Source of the DNA: Alisma plantago-aquatica | Taxonomy: Eukaryota; Streptophyta; Magnoliopsida; Alismatales; Alismataceae | Length of the DNA stretch: 64,000 bases | Direction of reading: 5' to 3' | Assembly: GCA_963693085.1 (NCBI GenBank) | Contig: OY856409.1 | Coordinates: 241,495,058-241,559,057 of the forward strand | Shown: positions 21,089-34,178 of the stretch, piece by piece | How positions within the stretch are numbered: the first letter of the stretch is position 1 | How the letters are laid out: each line of letters opens with the position of its first letter | The notes under the pieces: model-generated | Told to the model about the DNA's origin: nothing | The model's input: the letters and a program-made list of their open reading frames with translations, nothing else | The model's database searches: none | Made by a program: the position numbers and the translations under genes

Positions 21089-22027
21089 GGCTTTTTCTGT
21101 CCGAATCTTGGGCAAGGCATCCCCTTCTTCACACTCTGTTCTTTCCTGGTTCGGGCGCACAGACAAGGATGGGGGAGCCCGACGCTTCCCCTATTTTTTA
21201 TTTTTTTTTCTTTTCTTTCTTTTTGCATAAAAGCCCATATCAAAGAAATATTTATATAGCCTACGCTATAGCTTGATTTGACTTCAAATTTTGGGATAAA
21301 TACTATATTATCATCAACTTCACATGAGCAAGATTTTAAGTAAAAACTAGATATACCACCACTCCAAACATGTCTTTTAAATAAAAACATCATAATTACT
21401 AATTTAATTACCTAGGCCACTATATACATCACAATCATCTATAATTTTTCCCACCATCTTATATTCTAATCAGCCATCTACTAAAATTTTAATCAACACT
21501 TATTATGAGGGCTACATACTATATTCCCAATTTTGTACTTCAAGGACCCATTTGTGAATCTTAATTGGTTCAATCATGATTGAAAAAGGTTCTAGGACCC
21601 CCAAACCATTCTCTGGTCTTTCAAAAGGTCCAATATCTATTCTCAATTATGGAACTAAAACATGAATCGATATTCACTCAACGGAAGCTTTTATATGATA
21701 CATTAGGCCAACATTACTTTACTTCCTTAATAATGAGACCTAAGTTGGCCTAGAGTTCGAACCAATAACTCAAGTCTTCATATTATATATAATCATCACA
21801 TTATTGTTCACAAGAATAATTTATTTATATTCATATACAACCGACTTCAATCATACACATTTAAGTCATTATGTGTGTATTGGTTGATCAGATGACTTGT
21901 ATTACACATTTTAGTGAACTTAATTACATACCTAGTCATGGTTACGTTCATTACATCTCTTGGAATGCCTTTACTAGAAAAGCACACATTAAAGGCTTAC
22001 TTTAGCTGTGAAATTGAGAATGTTACA

Positions 22028-22032
22028 GTTAC
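22028..22032. repeat. Target-site duplication GTTAC, right copy
   Basis: GTTAC follows the LTR terminus TGTTACA and is identical to 12427-12431. Removing the element and one copy would leave GGAGGGTTACCCTTAA in LTR A3. Confidence 0.93.
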
Positions 22033-22770
22033 CCTTAATAAAGAAGTTTTACCTATTCACTCATATGAATAGAAGGGATGATAACCATATTGTGTTGATA
22101 TGTAACCCTAATGAGGTATAGCTTTATATACCTAGCTTTAATATAACTAAATGATGGTAATTGGGTATGAATAGTCCTTGAATGACTAATACAATCATGG
22201 AGTACTCTGTTACTATTGTTGAAACCCTAGTATGCTATAACGCAATGGTTACACTTTGATTTATGTGTGGGTTCATACTTGAGAATAGTATGAAATGTTA
22301 TGGTGATGCTTCACCTTATGCATCCATGATCCAATGGGGATGTCATGAGTTAGGGTTTGGGTTTAAGTGTTGATTAGTAACATTGATATAATTTATCATG
22401 TTGAACCTAACTCTAATGCAATTAGATAAAGATGAGTATTCATGTTTAACATTCTTATATGATGGAATGATGGTGGAATAACCTCCTTAATATGTTAATT
22501 GGTGGTTATAATAGCCACATAGTTGATACTTTCTTATGCTAAACATGTGCATTATGAATATAATGAGGGCTAATCATATCTAGATTCATAGCATGTTGAT
22601 GTAATAAAGGAATGCTCTTAATGCTAATATAACCATGCTATGATTGTTTATGAATATCTCCTAGCTCATTAATGCAATATTGTGTTGATCCGGTGCATTA
22701 TATGTAAGTGATGTTGTTGAGCCTTGTTATAAGGCATTCAAAGATAATGATGATCTTGCAGGGAATAATA

Positions 22771-23004
22771 TGATGGTCTTAATGACCTTTGGGCATGGTT
22801 GAGCCCTGAATGAGGTGTAATCCTCTTGCGTTGATAAGGGTTGATACCCTTTGATATTGTGAAAAGGATTTATATCTTGTGATAGTATGATGGTCTTAAT
22901 GACATTTGGGCATGGTTGATCCCTGAATAAGGTGTAATCCTCTTGAGTTGATAAGGGATGATACCCTATGCTATTGTGAAAAGGATTATATCATGTGATA
23001 GTAT
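22771..23004. repeat. Two-copy tandem duplication of 117 bp
   Basis: Both copies begin TGATGGTCTTAATGAC, continue TTTGGGCATGGTTGA, and pass through GGTGTAATCCTCTTG to GTGAAAAGGATT. Starts are 22771 and 22888. The copies remain very similar, so the duplication is younger than the LTR itself. Only a single, diverged form of the block is seen in copy A4 near 33430-33500. Confidence 0.85.
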
Positions 23005-23718
23005 GATGACTAGTGTGGTCTCATGAATGGCAAGTGAACAGTACCATGTGATGATGAGATGAGAAATTATGTTTCACATATTTTATATCTTTTGTAGTTG
23101 TGATATTTATATGCTTTCTAGAAGTGAATTAGGGTTTGTATGTCCACTTGTTTGATGCAACCTTAATTCACCCAATTGGCATAACTAATCAAGCACGACT
23201 CTAATCATGTAGTGCCATATGTCGTAGAACCATCTTTAGTGTCAGAACTTGCTGGATGGTGAAATGAGTATTCCTACGGGAAACTTAGAGCACATACTAT
23301 TGAGTATGTGGGGGTGGTAGGTTGAGGATATATCCTTGTCATCCACAATGCAGATTGTGGAGGTTGGCTATGGTCATGCCTCATACATCTGATGTGATCG
23401 AGAATGGTTGTGGTCGTGTCTTTATGATTATAACATGATGTGATTATAGGGCAACTGTGGTTGTACCTCAGTGATTGGGTCTGAATACCCTTGTTTCTAG
23501 TATCGTGACATGTACCAAGGGTGGACTAGTGGTTAGTAGCTTGATTATATGTTGATGTGTTGGCAACTTTGACTGATATGTCACTGCCTTTTTACTCGTA
23601 CTGACCGAGGGGAAGAGATCTTAGGATATCGACACTCCTAGATCTTGTACGGAACCGAATAGCCCTTTGCAGGGGTCAGTTGGACTTTGAATGGTATGAT
23701 TCAAATTCCCTAGGGCAT

Positions 23719-23725
23719 AATAAAA
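23719..23725 (+). promoter_or_regulatory. Conserved AATAAAA box, LTR copy A3
   Basis: CCTAGGGCATAATAAAAG matches the block in the other four family A copies. It is the candidate LTR polyadenylation signal. Confidence 0.5.
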
Positions 23726-24834
23726 GATGTAACACAACCGTGTAGCATATTTGTTTAGGGTTATACACAACATTTCACATTGGATGATAAGCCTTGTTTG
23801 TTATCTTTACATAAAGATGGTGCTTAGTGCAATTAAGAGATAGTAGATATACTTAGGTTGTGAATATGCTTAAGATTGTTGATGTATACATACAATAGCT
23901 ATACTTGTGTTGATAACTATACTTCCTCTGCTAATTGTAATCATGATGCTAGCTATCTCATGTTGTTAGTTATGTTTAGCATGCTAGCCATGCCTTTGTA
24001 ACTAGAGATGCATATAATGCTAATCATGCTTATCCAGATAGTTGTGCTTATGTTGTTAGCTCTTATTGTGATGTTGATATGTTCAACCAATTAGACATTC
24101 TCATGTTTTTAGCTATGCTATGTTACTAGACTTGCTCATGATGCTAGATATGCATATGCTACTGAATTGGTTATATTGTCAACAAGATAAAGGATGATAG
24201 TCTAGATAATGACGATAGTTATTATTTGCTCCTTTATGTATTTTGTTAATCATCAGTACTTCTGATCTTATTTGTTATATTTGATTAAATTGCATAACTG
24301 TTTAATTACTTAAAAATTTTGTAATCAATAAGCATTGTTGGAGGTTATATCTCTTATTGGGACTAGGTCTCATCCTTGTGGTTCACCACAACTTTTTAGG
24401 AAATTCATAGTGATGAAAACAAACTTGTGGCAGCAAAGAGGAGCTATAGTAATGAATCTTTGAGAAAGTTAATTATATTTCTAGTGTATCCTAGAGTCGT
24501 TCTTGTACTCTTAGGTCTGGGTAGGAAAAGTTTGTATGTGGTGTTTCAAACGAATCAGACTTTTGTTAGCATATTAATGCTTGTTTGTATGTCATATAAA
24601 AATATTGTTCTCCTGTGTATATATGTGGTGGCTAAGATGATAGAACAATTTGTATCAAATTCTTGTCATAGTATGGATAAAAGAAAGATGTTGGGCTCTT
24701 ATGCAAATGTTTCTGAGCAGGTGTTGACGTTGAAATCAGTTTTAATTTACCCATATTTTTGGGTATGTGGTTAATTGGTAATTGATTGTGTTTTATGTTT
24801 TGAGTAATCTCATTTAGTGTAATGGGTTCTCACA

Positions 24835-27511
24835 CCTATCTAATTTTTAAATTATTTTGAATGTGAGGTTTGTCTTAGTATAGGTAGGGTATTATTACAC
24901 TGTGGGAGTGGGTAATACTTGCGACATGTTCTTAGTCCAACGTAAAGGGTATATGTTTATTAGTGAATGGAGATAAATGCAATGTATACCATGGTGACAC
25001 TCTAATCTAAGGAATCCACCAATTCTTGATCACATTCTAATTAATTTAGAATTCAAGTCTTGTCCTTAGTTATAGAAAAAACAACCAATCAATCTTTTGC
25101 TAGATAATTAGGTTATAGTTAGCAGTAGTCTCTGGAGTACTTTTCCTTGAGTTTGACATTAGGGCCTCATAGACCTATACTACTCAATGTGTAAACTTGT
25201 GTTTCCCACACACAGTTTAGGCATTTCAAGGATAAGGGAAGACACATTGTCATTGACTAGGTGGAGCACTATATAAGGCTATTAGATAGACAGGAAAGGA
25301 ACACATGAACAAGTGGGAAACTTATAACCCCAAGTTCTTAAGAATGCACCAAAGTTGGGTATAGCTTAAGGATGAGGATCCCTACTGAAATGTTGCTCTT
25401 CCATGACATGAGAACAACTTGGGGAAAATGAAACCCATCAAACAACATGTACAAGAAAGTGGAAAATGCACATTTTCCTTGGGGAAGGGGAAGCAATTGA
25501 GGGTGAATCCTACAATATGTGTACCAGAAGCCAACAAGAAGAGTAGGAAAGAACAACCTTAGAAGAGTCCAGTGAAAAACCAAATTGAATGGTAGAGTAT
25601 GCAAAACCAAGTAACCTCGACATTAAAATGGTATTGAAAAACCCAAGAGTAATAGGTTCACCACCATAGTCTCACGAGAGATTAGAAAAACTTATCATAG
25701 GAGTTCATACACACATTTGAAAATTAGGAACAACAAGAAGTCCCAACTTGATAAGGGAGACATAAGAGAAGAAGCCTACACTATCAATTGTAAAAGACGC
25801 ATAAGTAAGATCAAGTTTGAGGGCCTTGAGGAGTCCATTGAGTACATGCTCTCTTGTCAAGGATGCTACCCTACACACTAAAAATTTGGGCATGAGAAGA
25901 AAGGTATGATGGGATTATAGGAAGGGAAGCTAGTTGGGAGATAAAAAAGGAATAAAACCCTAAAGTAGACATAATGGACACATGACACCCTCCCTAGAAA
26001 CAAGTTAGAACTTTGATCCAACCAAAAGAATGGAATATATAACATGGAAAATCTTGAGGATGATGTCCAAGTCTAGATCAAAGGGGTGCAGACCATACTT
26101 CCACCATGATTACCACATGGAACCTGATGAACCTAATAAAGTGAGTGTTGGTGAGCCACACTAACATAAATGATATGCATGCTATCTCTAGGAGGATCCA
26201 TCTCACAGGGTGATGATATCCTTTAGGTGATATTGTTGTAGATGGGTTGAAGAATAAGATGAATGTCAAGGAGGAAATGTAAGTTCTAAAAGATAAACTA
26301 GAGGTTAGCACTACTGCCAATAAGAAGGAGTCATCCACCTCGAGCACAACGTGGTGCAAGAACACTAAATATAGGTAGATTTGGACATGCACATGTCAAG
26401 AAGGGCGGCCTACATCAAATAGTAACAAATTATAGCTCCTTAGGACACTGGGGGAGAGCTCCATAGGAGAAATCACCATTATGCCATCAAGAAAGAACCA
26501 ACCGAGTAATCAACACCAAGAGGAAACTAGAACACCAACCTACATATTATTCTATTAAGGAAACTATATAGAAGAAAGGATGGGAGAAGGGAGATTTTTG
26601 GGGAAACAAGGTCATCGGGATAAGGGCATGAGATGAAGGAAGATCGCTCCTCCCATCAGGGGGGTGACTTACAAAGGGTCCTAGAGACAAGGGAAAATGA
26701 TTCTATAGTGTGAGGGTGGCTGGCTGTTATTTACATTATCCTATTATTAAAGGTGTTGTTCATGATTTTATTGCACCAAATTTAATAATATATTATGTTA
26801 AGTAATTAAGTAATTTACTTAACTATTAGATTAAAGAATGTCATATTAAACTATCCCAAACTATATAAAACTTCAAATCATCAATCCTTTACATTCTAAA
26901 CATGATTTGACATAAAACAAATTATGTATGCATTTGTATATTAATATATGCAATTAATTAATTTCAATTGGGTTATTATGTAGATATAAATAATAATGCC
27001 AAATGATCATGTATTTTATAACCTCAACCTAGATATTAGGTCACATAAGGGTTTTATGTCCATCTATGTGTAATAATATGTCTTAGTGTGTTTCAACATC
27101 CAAGGTTATTGCCGACCAAAAAAACATCCAAGGTTATCATTCTCTTATATAGGCACCTAGCACGTACATGTTAGTGTTAGTTGACTACAACTTAGGATTG
27201 AGGTGCAAGACATCATTATTCACCAACTAACAACCACAAATTCATGGTATTGGGTTCGATATCATTGGGCCAAACTAATCATAACTTAAGGGTTTGTTTC
27301 CCCTTAAAATTTTATGGTCAAATGCAACAAACTTAGGGTTTGCACCTAAGTTTCTTACTATAGGTTCTATCTAGGCTCACCGATGAAAAATAAGGAAGAA
27401 CTCGGTATATGTTGTACCTCATTTAGTGATTCTTACTAAATTAATTCCATTAGAGTCTAGACCACAAAATTAAGTTTCTCATATTTGAAGAGTAGATTTT
27501 TATATTTTACA
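24835..27511 (-). mobile_element. Old LTR-like sequence ending at a gypsy-type internal junction (left end unknown)
   Basis: The right boundary is seen as ATTTTACA at 27511 followed by ACACTCCATGCCTTATAGAGG, the same arrangement as the family B LTR end at 57410 (TGTTACA then ACACCCCATACCTTAAAGAGG). This suggests a minus-strand 3' LTR lies to the left. Sense CTATATAG near 26565-26575 may be its TATA box. I cannot place the left end. The ORFs in this region are short and unrecognised. Confidence 0.4.
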
Positions 27512-30500
27512 ACACTCCATGCCTTATAGAGGATTTAATCCTTGAAATTAACATATCCCTTAACTAACATGAAACTATCCACTCCTTAACTAGTATTAAA
27601 ATAATAGTAAACATATAGGGGTTATGATCCTTAATCTTCTTCTTAAATCATCACTTCATACATAAATCTAGGGTTGATTTCTTGAGTGAAACAATCTGTT
27701 GATCACCTCTATAGGTTCCCCACATTACTTCAAAGTTAGTGAGTCAGCTAATTGTTCAACAAATCCTCAATTATATTTTAATGATAGTATTATGATTAAA
27801 ATAACTTTAATGATGAAAATTACAAGCTATAGAACAATAATGAATACAACACGTAATCTAGAACGGTGTCAACATACCAATATGCCACTACATTATCATC
27901 TTGGTTGTGCTTCATAAGGGGTATTGAAAAACAAGATAAAGGGAAACACATGTACATGTAGGTCAACTAAAAGGATAATTGATACCTTATTGATCCTCCA
28001 CTAAGACAAATAAGATAAAGGGAAGCACATGTACTTGTAGGTCAACAAAAAGGATAATGTCAAAAAAATGTAAACGAGTGATGTAGAGGCAAAACATGTA
28101 TGTCTCTCAACATGTCTTCCTCCATTTTTACTATTTTCATTACTCCATGGAGGTTCATAATGTTGTCACTAAATGGGTGCACATTAACCTAAAAATAAAC
28201 GATACCTAGGCCAGATGGGTCTCAACTCCCTACAATGGTGATAGATAACAAAGAAGCCTGATAATTGAGAAACTAAATTTCCTTTAGGAGGGAAGTTTCC
28301 AAACACACTACATATGCATCCAAGACACATTTATCTCTTCTAATATTCATATAATAACTTCCTTTTATTATTCTGGGCTTGGTATTGATGACATAGATAG
28401 GCTTGAATTCCTATAATTTTATCTAGGATATAAGGGGAAGGTAGGGGATGTCGGGGAACTAGGGCATGTTTGATGCAGTATTTGAGTCCCTAAAGGAACA
28501 TATTTGTGCGAAATTCTTTAGTAAATCCCTTGGTGTACCATTCCAACATTAAAAAAAAATTATGTGATCTACATCAGATGTGTTTTCTTTGTATTATAGA
28601 GCTCTTTCTCCTACTTATGGAATGTTCTAGATGATAAGTAGTTCTTAGGAGAGATGAACACAAATTGATCCTCACACATAGTTGAAATTCCTCAGGTCCA
28701 TATGATATCATCCCACCAATGGAAAGATGGTGCATACAATAAGTAGGTGTCATACCTAACCTTTTGGTTATCATTTCATGAAATAACCTCAAAAGTGCAC
28801 TCCACTGTGAACACTCAGGCATCAATCTTGTCCACCATATTCACTCATTGTTTCCTGTGAAGATCAAGGGATGCATATCCATGAACTCCACAAGAGAGTA
28901 CTCCTTGTGCTTATACAGAGAATAAGGGAGCTAACTTACCCCACATGTGTTGAGGAAAACAACTATCATATAAATATAACACATGATTGGGGAAGATACC
29001 CTTACTTGGGATAATCACATCTAGACTCAAAGTGGTATAAACCACTAGGTTTTGAATATACACTATTAAAGGAGCTTGAGACAGAAGGTATGATGGGAGG
29101 ATCCATCCTTGACATCCCATACCTCAAATTTGCAGGTATCTTGAACCCAGATTTGATCACTCAGATTTCTAGTAACAGACTTACTTTTGAGCATAACTGA
29201 TTTCCCATACAAGGTAAGGATAGTTTCCATAAGAAACCTACAGGAGGTAAACCACTTAAGGTAGATGTAATTTTGATAATTCTATGGACCATATACCATA
29301 TTTATAATGAGTGAGATTCTAAAAGGACATCATGTGCTACTTCAATTCTAGTAATAATAGAAACACAAAACACATCATAAATACTTTTCTCCAGAGATGA
29401 AACACAAAAATTAAAGTATGTCATTGTATCATAGACAAAAATTTGAAGTAGTATAAAGATTATCGATCTATTAAAGTTTAAAGCCTTATATAGTTCATTA
29501 CCAACAAGGGTATACACATAAGTAAATCTGAATCAACTAAGATAATGATAAGTAGATGTAAGGAAACCTTTCTATTCAAGTCCTATCTCCAAGATACAAC
29601 TAATCATTTATAGGATGTGAATCCATCTCAATGACCCCATGGTTATCTTCACCTAAATGGGTTGGTAACATAAACACAAAAGAAATAATAGATAGACAAC
29701 ATCAAGAAATACTGATATGAGCATGTAACAATCTTATCTTTTGGGGAAATGTGAGATTATCAAGTATACAATAAGATCACATAGAAGAGTGAGAGAATAA
29801 GGGAAACTCACCATAAGTGATATCATAGTAAATATGATGTAAAGATAAAGTTATAAGAAAAATTAGAGAAGTAATGCATAAAAAGAAAATGTATATCAAA
29901 TACTTTCCATAAGATACTTTATAATATATACCACAAGTACATATTAAATATAATTTAGTGAAAAGTTACAAAATTATAATTTATTTCATGTAAGACATCA
30001 GAATAATTAGTGAACCAAATGCATTGATATAATTAGTGTTGAGAGATAATTCAATCTAGGTATATGTTATATTATTGGAGGTTGAGTGATTCAAAAAATG
30101 ATTAGTTGTTTATATAATTATTGTTATACACTATGGTATTCCAAATATTTAGAAATGTTTCTATACATAATATAAATATTATGATCGCCATCGGAAATAA
30201 ATGGAAGTTTATCATATGATTAATGACTTTGGATCGAACTAAAATGTAATGTTCTCTTTTAATAGCTTCCTATACTTGTACTAGAAATGGTTACCTTTCT
30301 AAAATGGTTTGCCTTCTTTTAGTGATAATTTTTGAGAATTTCAAGATACAATGAAGTAGTAAAAATTGTGTGTGATCCTAACATGAGTTATGTGTATGAA
30401 ATAAGACTAGAGTATCATGAAGTTGATTCCTTATACATATCCAATTCTTAGGTTATTTGGCTGAGGTAATAAGGCCTAGTGGCATCTATAAGTGAGCATG

Positions 30501-31057
30501 GTGATGGCTCAAGGCTTGAGGTCTATTGGTAATTAATTGAATACAATAGACAACTACATCAGTTGCATGTATCTGTATATGGGTCCTCTACTCTTACATG
30601 TTCATATTGCATATTTATAAGTTTCGTTCTACATATGATACTATTTTTGTATATCAATCACACACCAAATATCCCTACTTAAGTCACACTAAGAAATATC
30701 ACATTCCTTTTTATGTAAAGTTGAGGAAAGATGAGTAATTGGACACATAATGGGTTAAACACTATTCATGTAGATTATTCCTTGTACATCATCAAACTTC
30801 CCTAGATTTTATAAGTCTGGGAAGATAAGGGACTATTCTTGCAAAGATCCACTGATCTTGAGGTTATAATCAAAGATGTAAATTGTTGTAGATGAGAAAG
30901 TCATCATGTCCCATTTGAGCCCCCCATCAACATCCTAGGATAAACCATTATATGAGTGTGGTCAAGGTCATAACTCCGTTATATGTAAATTCTTTCAATG
31001 TAAATCATATGATATTTCTATATGGAATTTTTCCCACTATAATTTCGTAGGTATCAA
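27512..31057 (-). other. Decayed internal-like region, no recognisable genes
   Basis: The first ~40 bp (plus) carry a gypsy pol-tail relic (AGAGGATTTAATCCTTGAAAT; compare AGAGGATTTCATCCTCAAAAT at 57430). Beyond it no RT, RNase H or integrase motif survives. The longest minus frames (83 codons at 28574-28825, 69 at 28911-29120) have no known domain. A short tandem duplication lies at 27933-28058. The far end is AT-rich and featureless. Confidence 0.4.
27933..28058. repeat. Partial tandem duplication, 79-bp period
   Basis: AAGATAAAGGGAAACACATG starts at 27933 and AAGATAAAGGGAAGCACATG at 28012. Each is followed by GTA(C)NTGTAGGTCAAC and AAAAGGATAAT. Only the first ~47 bp are repeated after the second start. 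Confidence 0.85.
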
Positions 31058-31320
31058 TGTAAGAACCCTAACTTAGATCTATGCTTGATCTTGCTTTCTT
31101 AACGTAATTATATTCTTGAATTCTTAATGTAATCATGCAATGAGCTTTAATAACATGTGATCTGCTTATTCCTTTAGTTTAATCTAGTTTGAATGATGTT
31201 TGAGCTAGTTGTGCTATATGTGTGCTTGTTTCGAGCCAAGTTGCAATTTACACATGCTTAAAGTTTATCTTGCAATTTTTCACATGTTTGATGTGTTTGT
31301 TATGTCTTAGCATCATGTTA

Positions 31321-31336
31321 GAGAGAGAGAGAGAGA
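31321..31336. repeat. Short (GA)n tract
   Basis: Eight GA units lie inside the U3 of LTR A4 about 450 bp upstream of its TATA box. The other copies lack it. Confidence 0.9.
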
Positions 31337-31499
31337 GGTTCTTAGGGGTTCCTTGTTGTACCTTGGTTGATGAGGTGGCATCATGTGTTGAAGTTAGGGT
31401 TTTGCATGGATGTCAAAGGGGATGTTGACCCCTTTGTGTGTGGCTACCGATATGCTTTCCATTGGTCTTATTTTTAGTGGTCAAAGATGTTTTGGACAT

Positions 31500-33000
31500 G
31501 GGCTAAGTCTTGGTGATCATTTCCTGTTGGACCTTGGTCGCTATGACCACCACGTTCGCTATGTTTCTTTGGTCACCATGGTGATAGAGGTCACTACCTT
31601 GTTTGGTTACTATGTTTCTTATTTGACCTAAGTGTTTTTATGACCAAGATGGTCACTATCTTTCCTTAATCTTATCATCCATGATGCATGTATGTTCTTA
31701 GTTCTTTCATGGCAGGTTTTGAAAGACAACTGACACTTATGACGTGACACCTAACCTCCCTTACATCTCTCCTACCCTTGGGCATATATACCACTCTCTT
31801 TGTATGAAAGTGATATCTTTACACTCTCTTTCTCTATCTCATCCTTGGAGCTCTTCCCTCTTTGGTTCTTGGGGGAGGAGGAGGTGCCAAGGTTGAATAA
31901 GGTGGTTGTTTCCCCCTTTCATGTGTGATCTAGGGCTGAAGAAACTCTCCTTTGGTGTTCCTTAATCTTGGAAAGTGATCCATATTTTTAGGTTGCGCTT
32001 TTTTTGCAAACCCTACCTCTCATTCGTCCCTTGACCGAATCCATGGGTTGCCATGGTAGTGCCTCTTGAGGAACTTCTCTGGTTTTGGTCCAATCCATGG
32101 TTTTCCCACGATAGTGCCTAAGTTGAGATGAAGATCTCCTCTCTTCCCTTTCTCTTCAGTCTAGGGTTTCTGCTATCTTCTTTGAGCTTTTTTTAACCTA
32201 TGGTTGTTCTTGTTCTTTTGTGGTGATGTTAGCTTGGCAGTGGAGTTGAACCAAGCTTTGTTCTCCTCTCTTCCTTGGAGCATCTTGCTGTTTGGAGTCT
32301 CTACATCATAATCCAAGGTGAGTTGTATAAGTTTCCCCTCAATTATTATTGCACTCATCTTGCTAGTCAATGATATATACTAAAAATGCAATTATAAAGA
32401 GTTTGGTGATGATATCATGTTCTAGAGTTTACTATTCATGAAGAACTTTATGCAATTAGCTTCTTTTGGCTAAACCCTAATCTAGTGCATGACTATCATG
32501 CTGCAGATGAAGGTTCAATTCTTGTATGCATGTGATAAATGTTTGGTTTTCTCTCTCATATCATGGTTTATATGTTGACCTTTGTGATGATCATAATTAT
32601 GGTTTTCGTTTTCATCTTCTTCATGTGGTTTGCTTTGATGACTCTTCAGATTCTTGATGATAAACCATCAGTTTTTGTCACTATCTATCTCTATTTGCAT
32701 GTGGTCTCTAAGGCCATAGTGGTTTCTAAGGATTAGGTTCTGGTTGGTCGCTATAACCCTAACCAAACTCTCTGGGTCACTATGTTTTCCATGTGGTCGC
32801 CAACAAAAGATAATCCTAGTGGTCACTATGCATGAAGAACCCTAGCAGTCCCTATGCATAAAGCACCCTAGCAATTTCTATGCATGGAGATCTTGAAGTG
32901 GTCCCTATGTTTTGAGCCTATAGACATTTCTACGTTAATGATTCATGTTGGTCGCTATGTTGGAGTGTTGCTTGTGACCTTGGTGGTCGCTAGGGAAACC
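31500..33000. repeat. GGTCGCTATG / GGTCACTATG word array in LTR A4
   Basis: The words TGGTCGCTATG, GGTCACTATG, GGTCACCATGG, AGTCCCTATGC and GGTCCCTATG recur at uneven spacing, densest at 31510-31620 and 32740-33050. They lie in the transcribed part of the LTR. The shared core GGTC links them to the GGTCGTGA-like words of A1, the ATGGTCA words of A3 and the TGGTCGATG words of A5. Confidence 0.6.
31785..31790 (+). promoter_or_regulatory. TATA box candidate, LTR copy A4
   Basis: GGGCATATATACCACTC lies 727 bp from the LTR start. A2 and A5 have TATATAT-type boxes at about 600 bp, followed like this one by CT-rich sequence. Confidence 0.5.
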
Positions 33001-34171
33001 TAACCCTAAAAGTCACCATAGATGATTACAACTTACATGGTCTCTATGCTTCCTTGATTTCATCATTGATTGGTTAAGATAATGTCGCTTAATTTAATGG
33101 CTTCCAAGAATGTTGGAAATGATGGTGTCTAGGGTTTTTCTTTATATGTTAATTTGAAACTATAATCTAGTGAATGTGTGAACTAAACCCTAATATGCAA
33201 GTAGATAATGACGTGCTTAATTTTCTTGAGAAATTAGCATGATGATGAAACATTTTCTCTCTCCTAATTGTTATAACTCTAATCTACAACTAAATAAGCA
33301 TCATAGATAATGTTTGCTCATGATAATAATTTTGTATCCCATGTATGGTGACAATATGGTGCCTTTATGGGAAATTGAGAAATGATAATGTTCTTACACA
33401 GAACAATGTGAATTGTCTTATGACTTTAGAAGTGGCTTTATGTCCTAATTGAGAGGATATCCTCTGTGTGATGTGATAAGGGATTGATATCCCATTATTA
33501 TGTGTTAATAGTGATGGCCTTGCATCGGCATTGAAATAGTATAATGTGGTTATGTGACAAGTTTATATCTTATATGTTTTATATCTTTTGAAGTTTCAAT
33601 CTACCCTTATCTTTGTAGAATCTTTTTACAGTTTGTATGTAACTTGATTGTTGTAGTTAAAAGACACCCAATTGGCTTAACTAATCAAGTGAAACCCTAA
33701 TCATGTAGTGTCTTGTTCCATAGATCCATCCTAGTGTCAAAAATTTATGGATGGTGAAACGAGTCTTCCTAAGGGAAACTCGAAGTGCATATTATTGAGT
33801 ATGCGAGGTGTAAGTCACTATGTGTCCTTTGAGAACGACGGCGGTCGTGTCTTGGTGATTATATATGTGTGAGATGTGATTGGAGGACAATTATGGTTGT
33901 ACCTCGGTGACTTGTACTAAGGCATTATAGGTATACCCTGGTTTCTAGCGTCGTGACCTATACCAAGGCGGGCTAGGTATTTTCAGTTTGACTATAAGTC
34001 GCCATTGGCAGTTTGAATGATATGTCACTACGTTGCAGACTCGTATTGACTGAGTAGTATGTCGAAGAATATCTTAGAGTCTAACTCTTCCTTGATCTTG
34101 TATGGAACTGATTGTGACCAAGTGGTGGTCATCTAGAATTTGGATGGTATGACTCAAATTCCCTAGGGATT

Positions 34172-34178
34172 AATAAAA
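34172..34178 (+). promoter_or_regulatory. Conserved AATAAAA box, LTR copy A4
   Basis: CCTAGGGATTAATAAAAGATG matches the block in the other family A LTRs. Confidence 0.5.

Larger units (their letters stand above)
12432..22027 (-). mobile_element. Complete non-autonomous LTR retrotransposon, LARD-like, 9,596 bp, intact TSD
   Basis: Two highly similar direct repeats (12432-16851 and 17598-22027) begin TGTAACACCC and end GTTACA, and enclose 746 bp. The 5-bp duplication GTTAC flanks the whole. Orientation is minus. In sense, a primer site like the tRNA-iMet complement follows the LTR at 17598, and a gypsy-like tail plus a purine-rich tract precedes the LTR that starts (sense) at 16851. The LTRs make up about 92% of the element and no pol or gag is recognisable, so it must use proteins supplied in trans. 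By eye, about 13 differences were seen in ~1,200 bp of LTR alignment, indicating a recent insertion. It lies inside LTR copy A3. LARD is the nearest described class, though LARDs usually have a longer internal region. Confidence 0.92.
17598..22027 (-). repeat. 5' LTR of the 9.6-kb element (4,430 bp)
   Basis: This is the right repeat on the plus strand and the 5' LTR in sense. It is nearly identical to 12432-16851. The differences I noticed are mostly transitions, plus small indels such as an extra CTTTA near 21719 and one base in a C-run near 20970. The GTTAC duplication follows at 22028-22032. Confidence 0.93.
22033..24834 (+). mobile_element. Family A LTR copy A3, right part (plus)
   Basis: A3 continues after the insertion. 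Shared blocks include the ACTAATCAAG block near 23184, the 'tgagtatgtggg' block near 23303, 'tggttgtggtcgtgtc' near 23404, the AATAAAA box at 23719, and the end 'gggttctcaca' at 24834, which corresponds to GTGTCACA in A2 and A4. It is in the opposite orientation to A1 and A2. A 117-bp tandem duplication lies at 22771-23004. A 115-codon frame near 24427-24774 is not conserved in the other copies and is not counted as a gene. Confidence 0.75.

Noticed and set aside
24427..24774. 115-codon plus-strand frame
   Set aside because: It lies in LTR A3, has no start codon of standard type, and is not maintained in A4 or A5.
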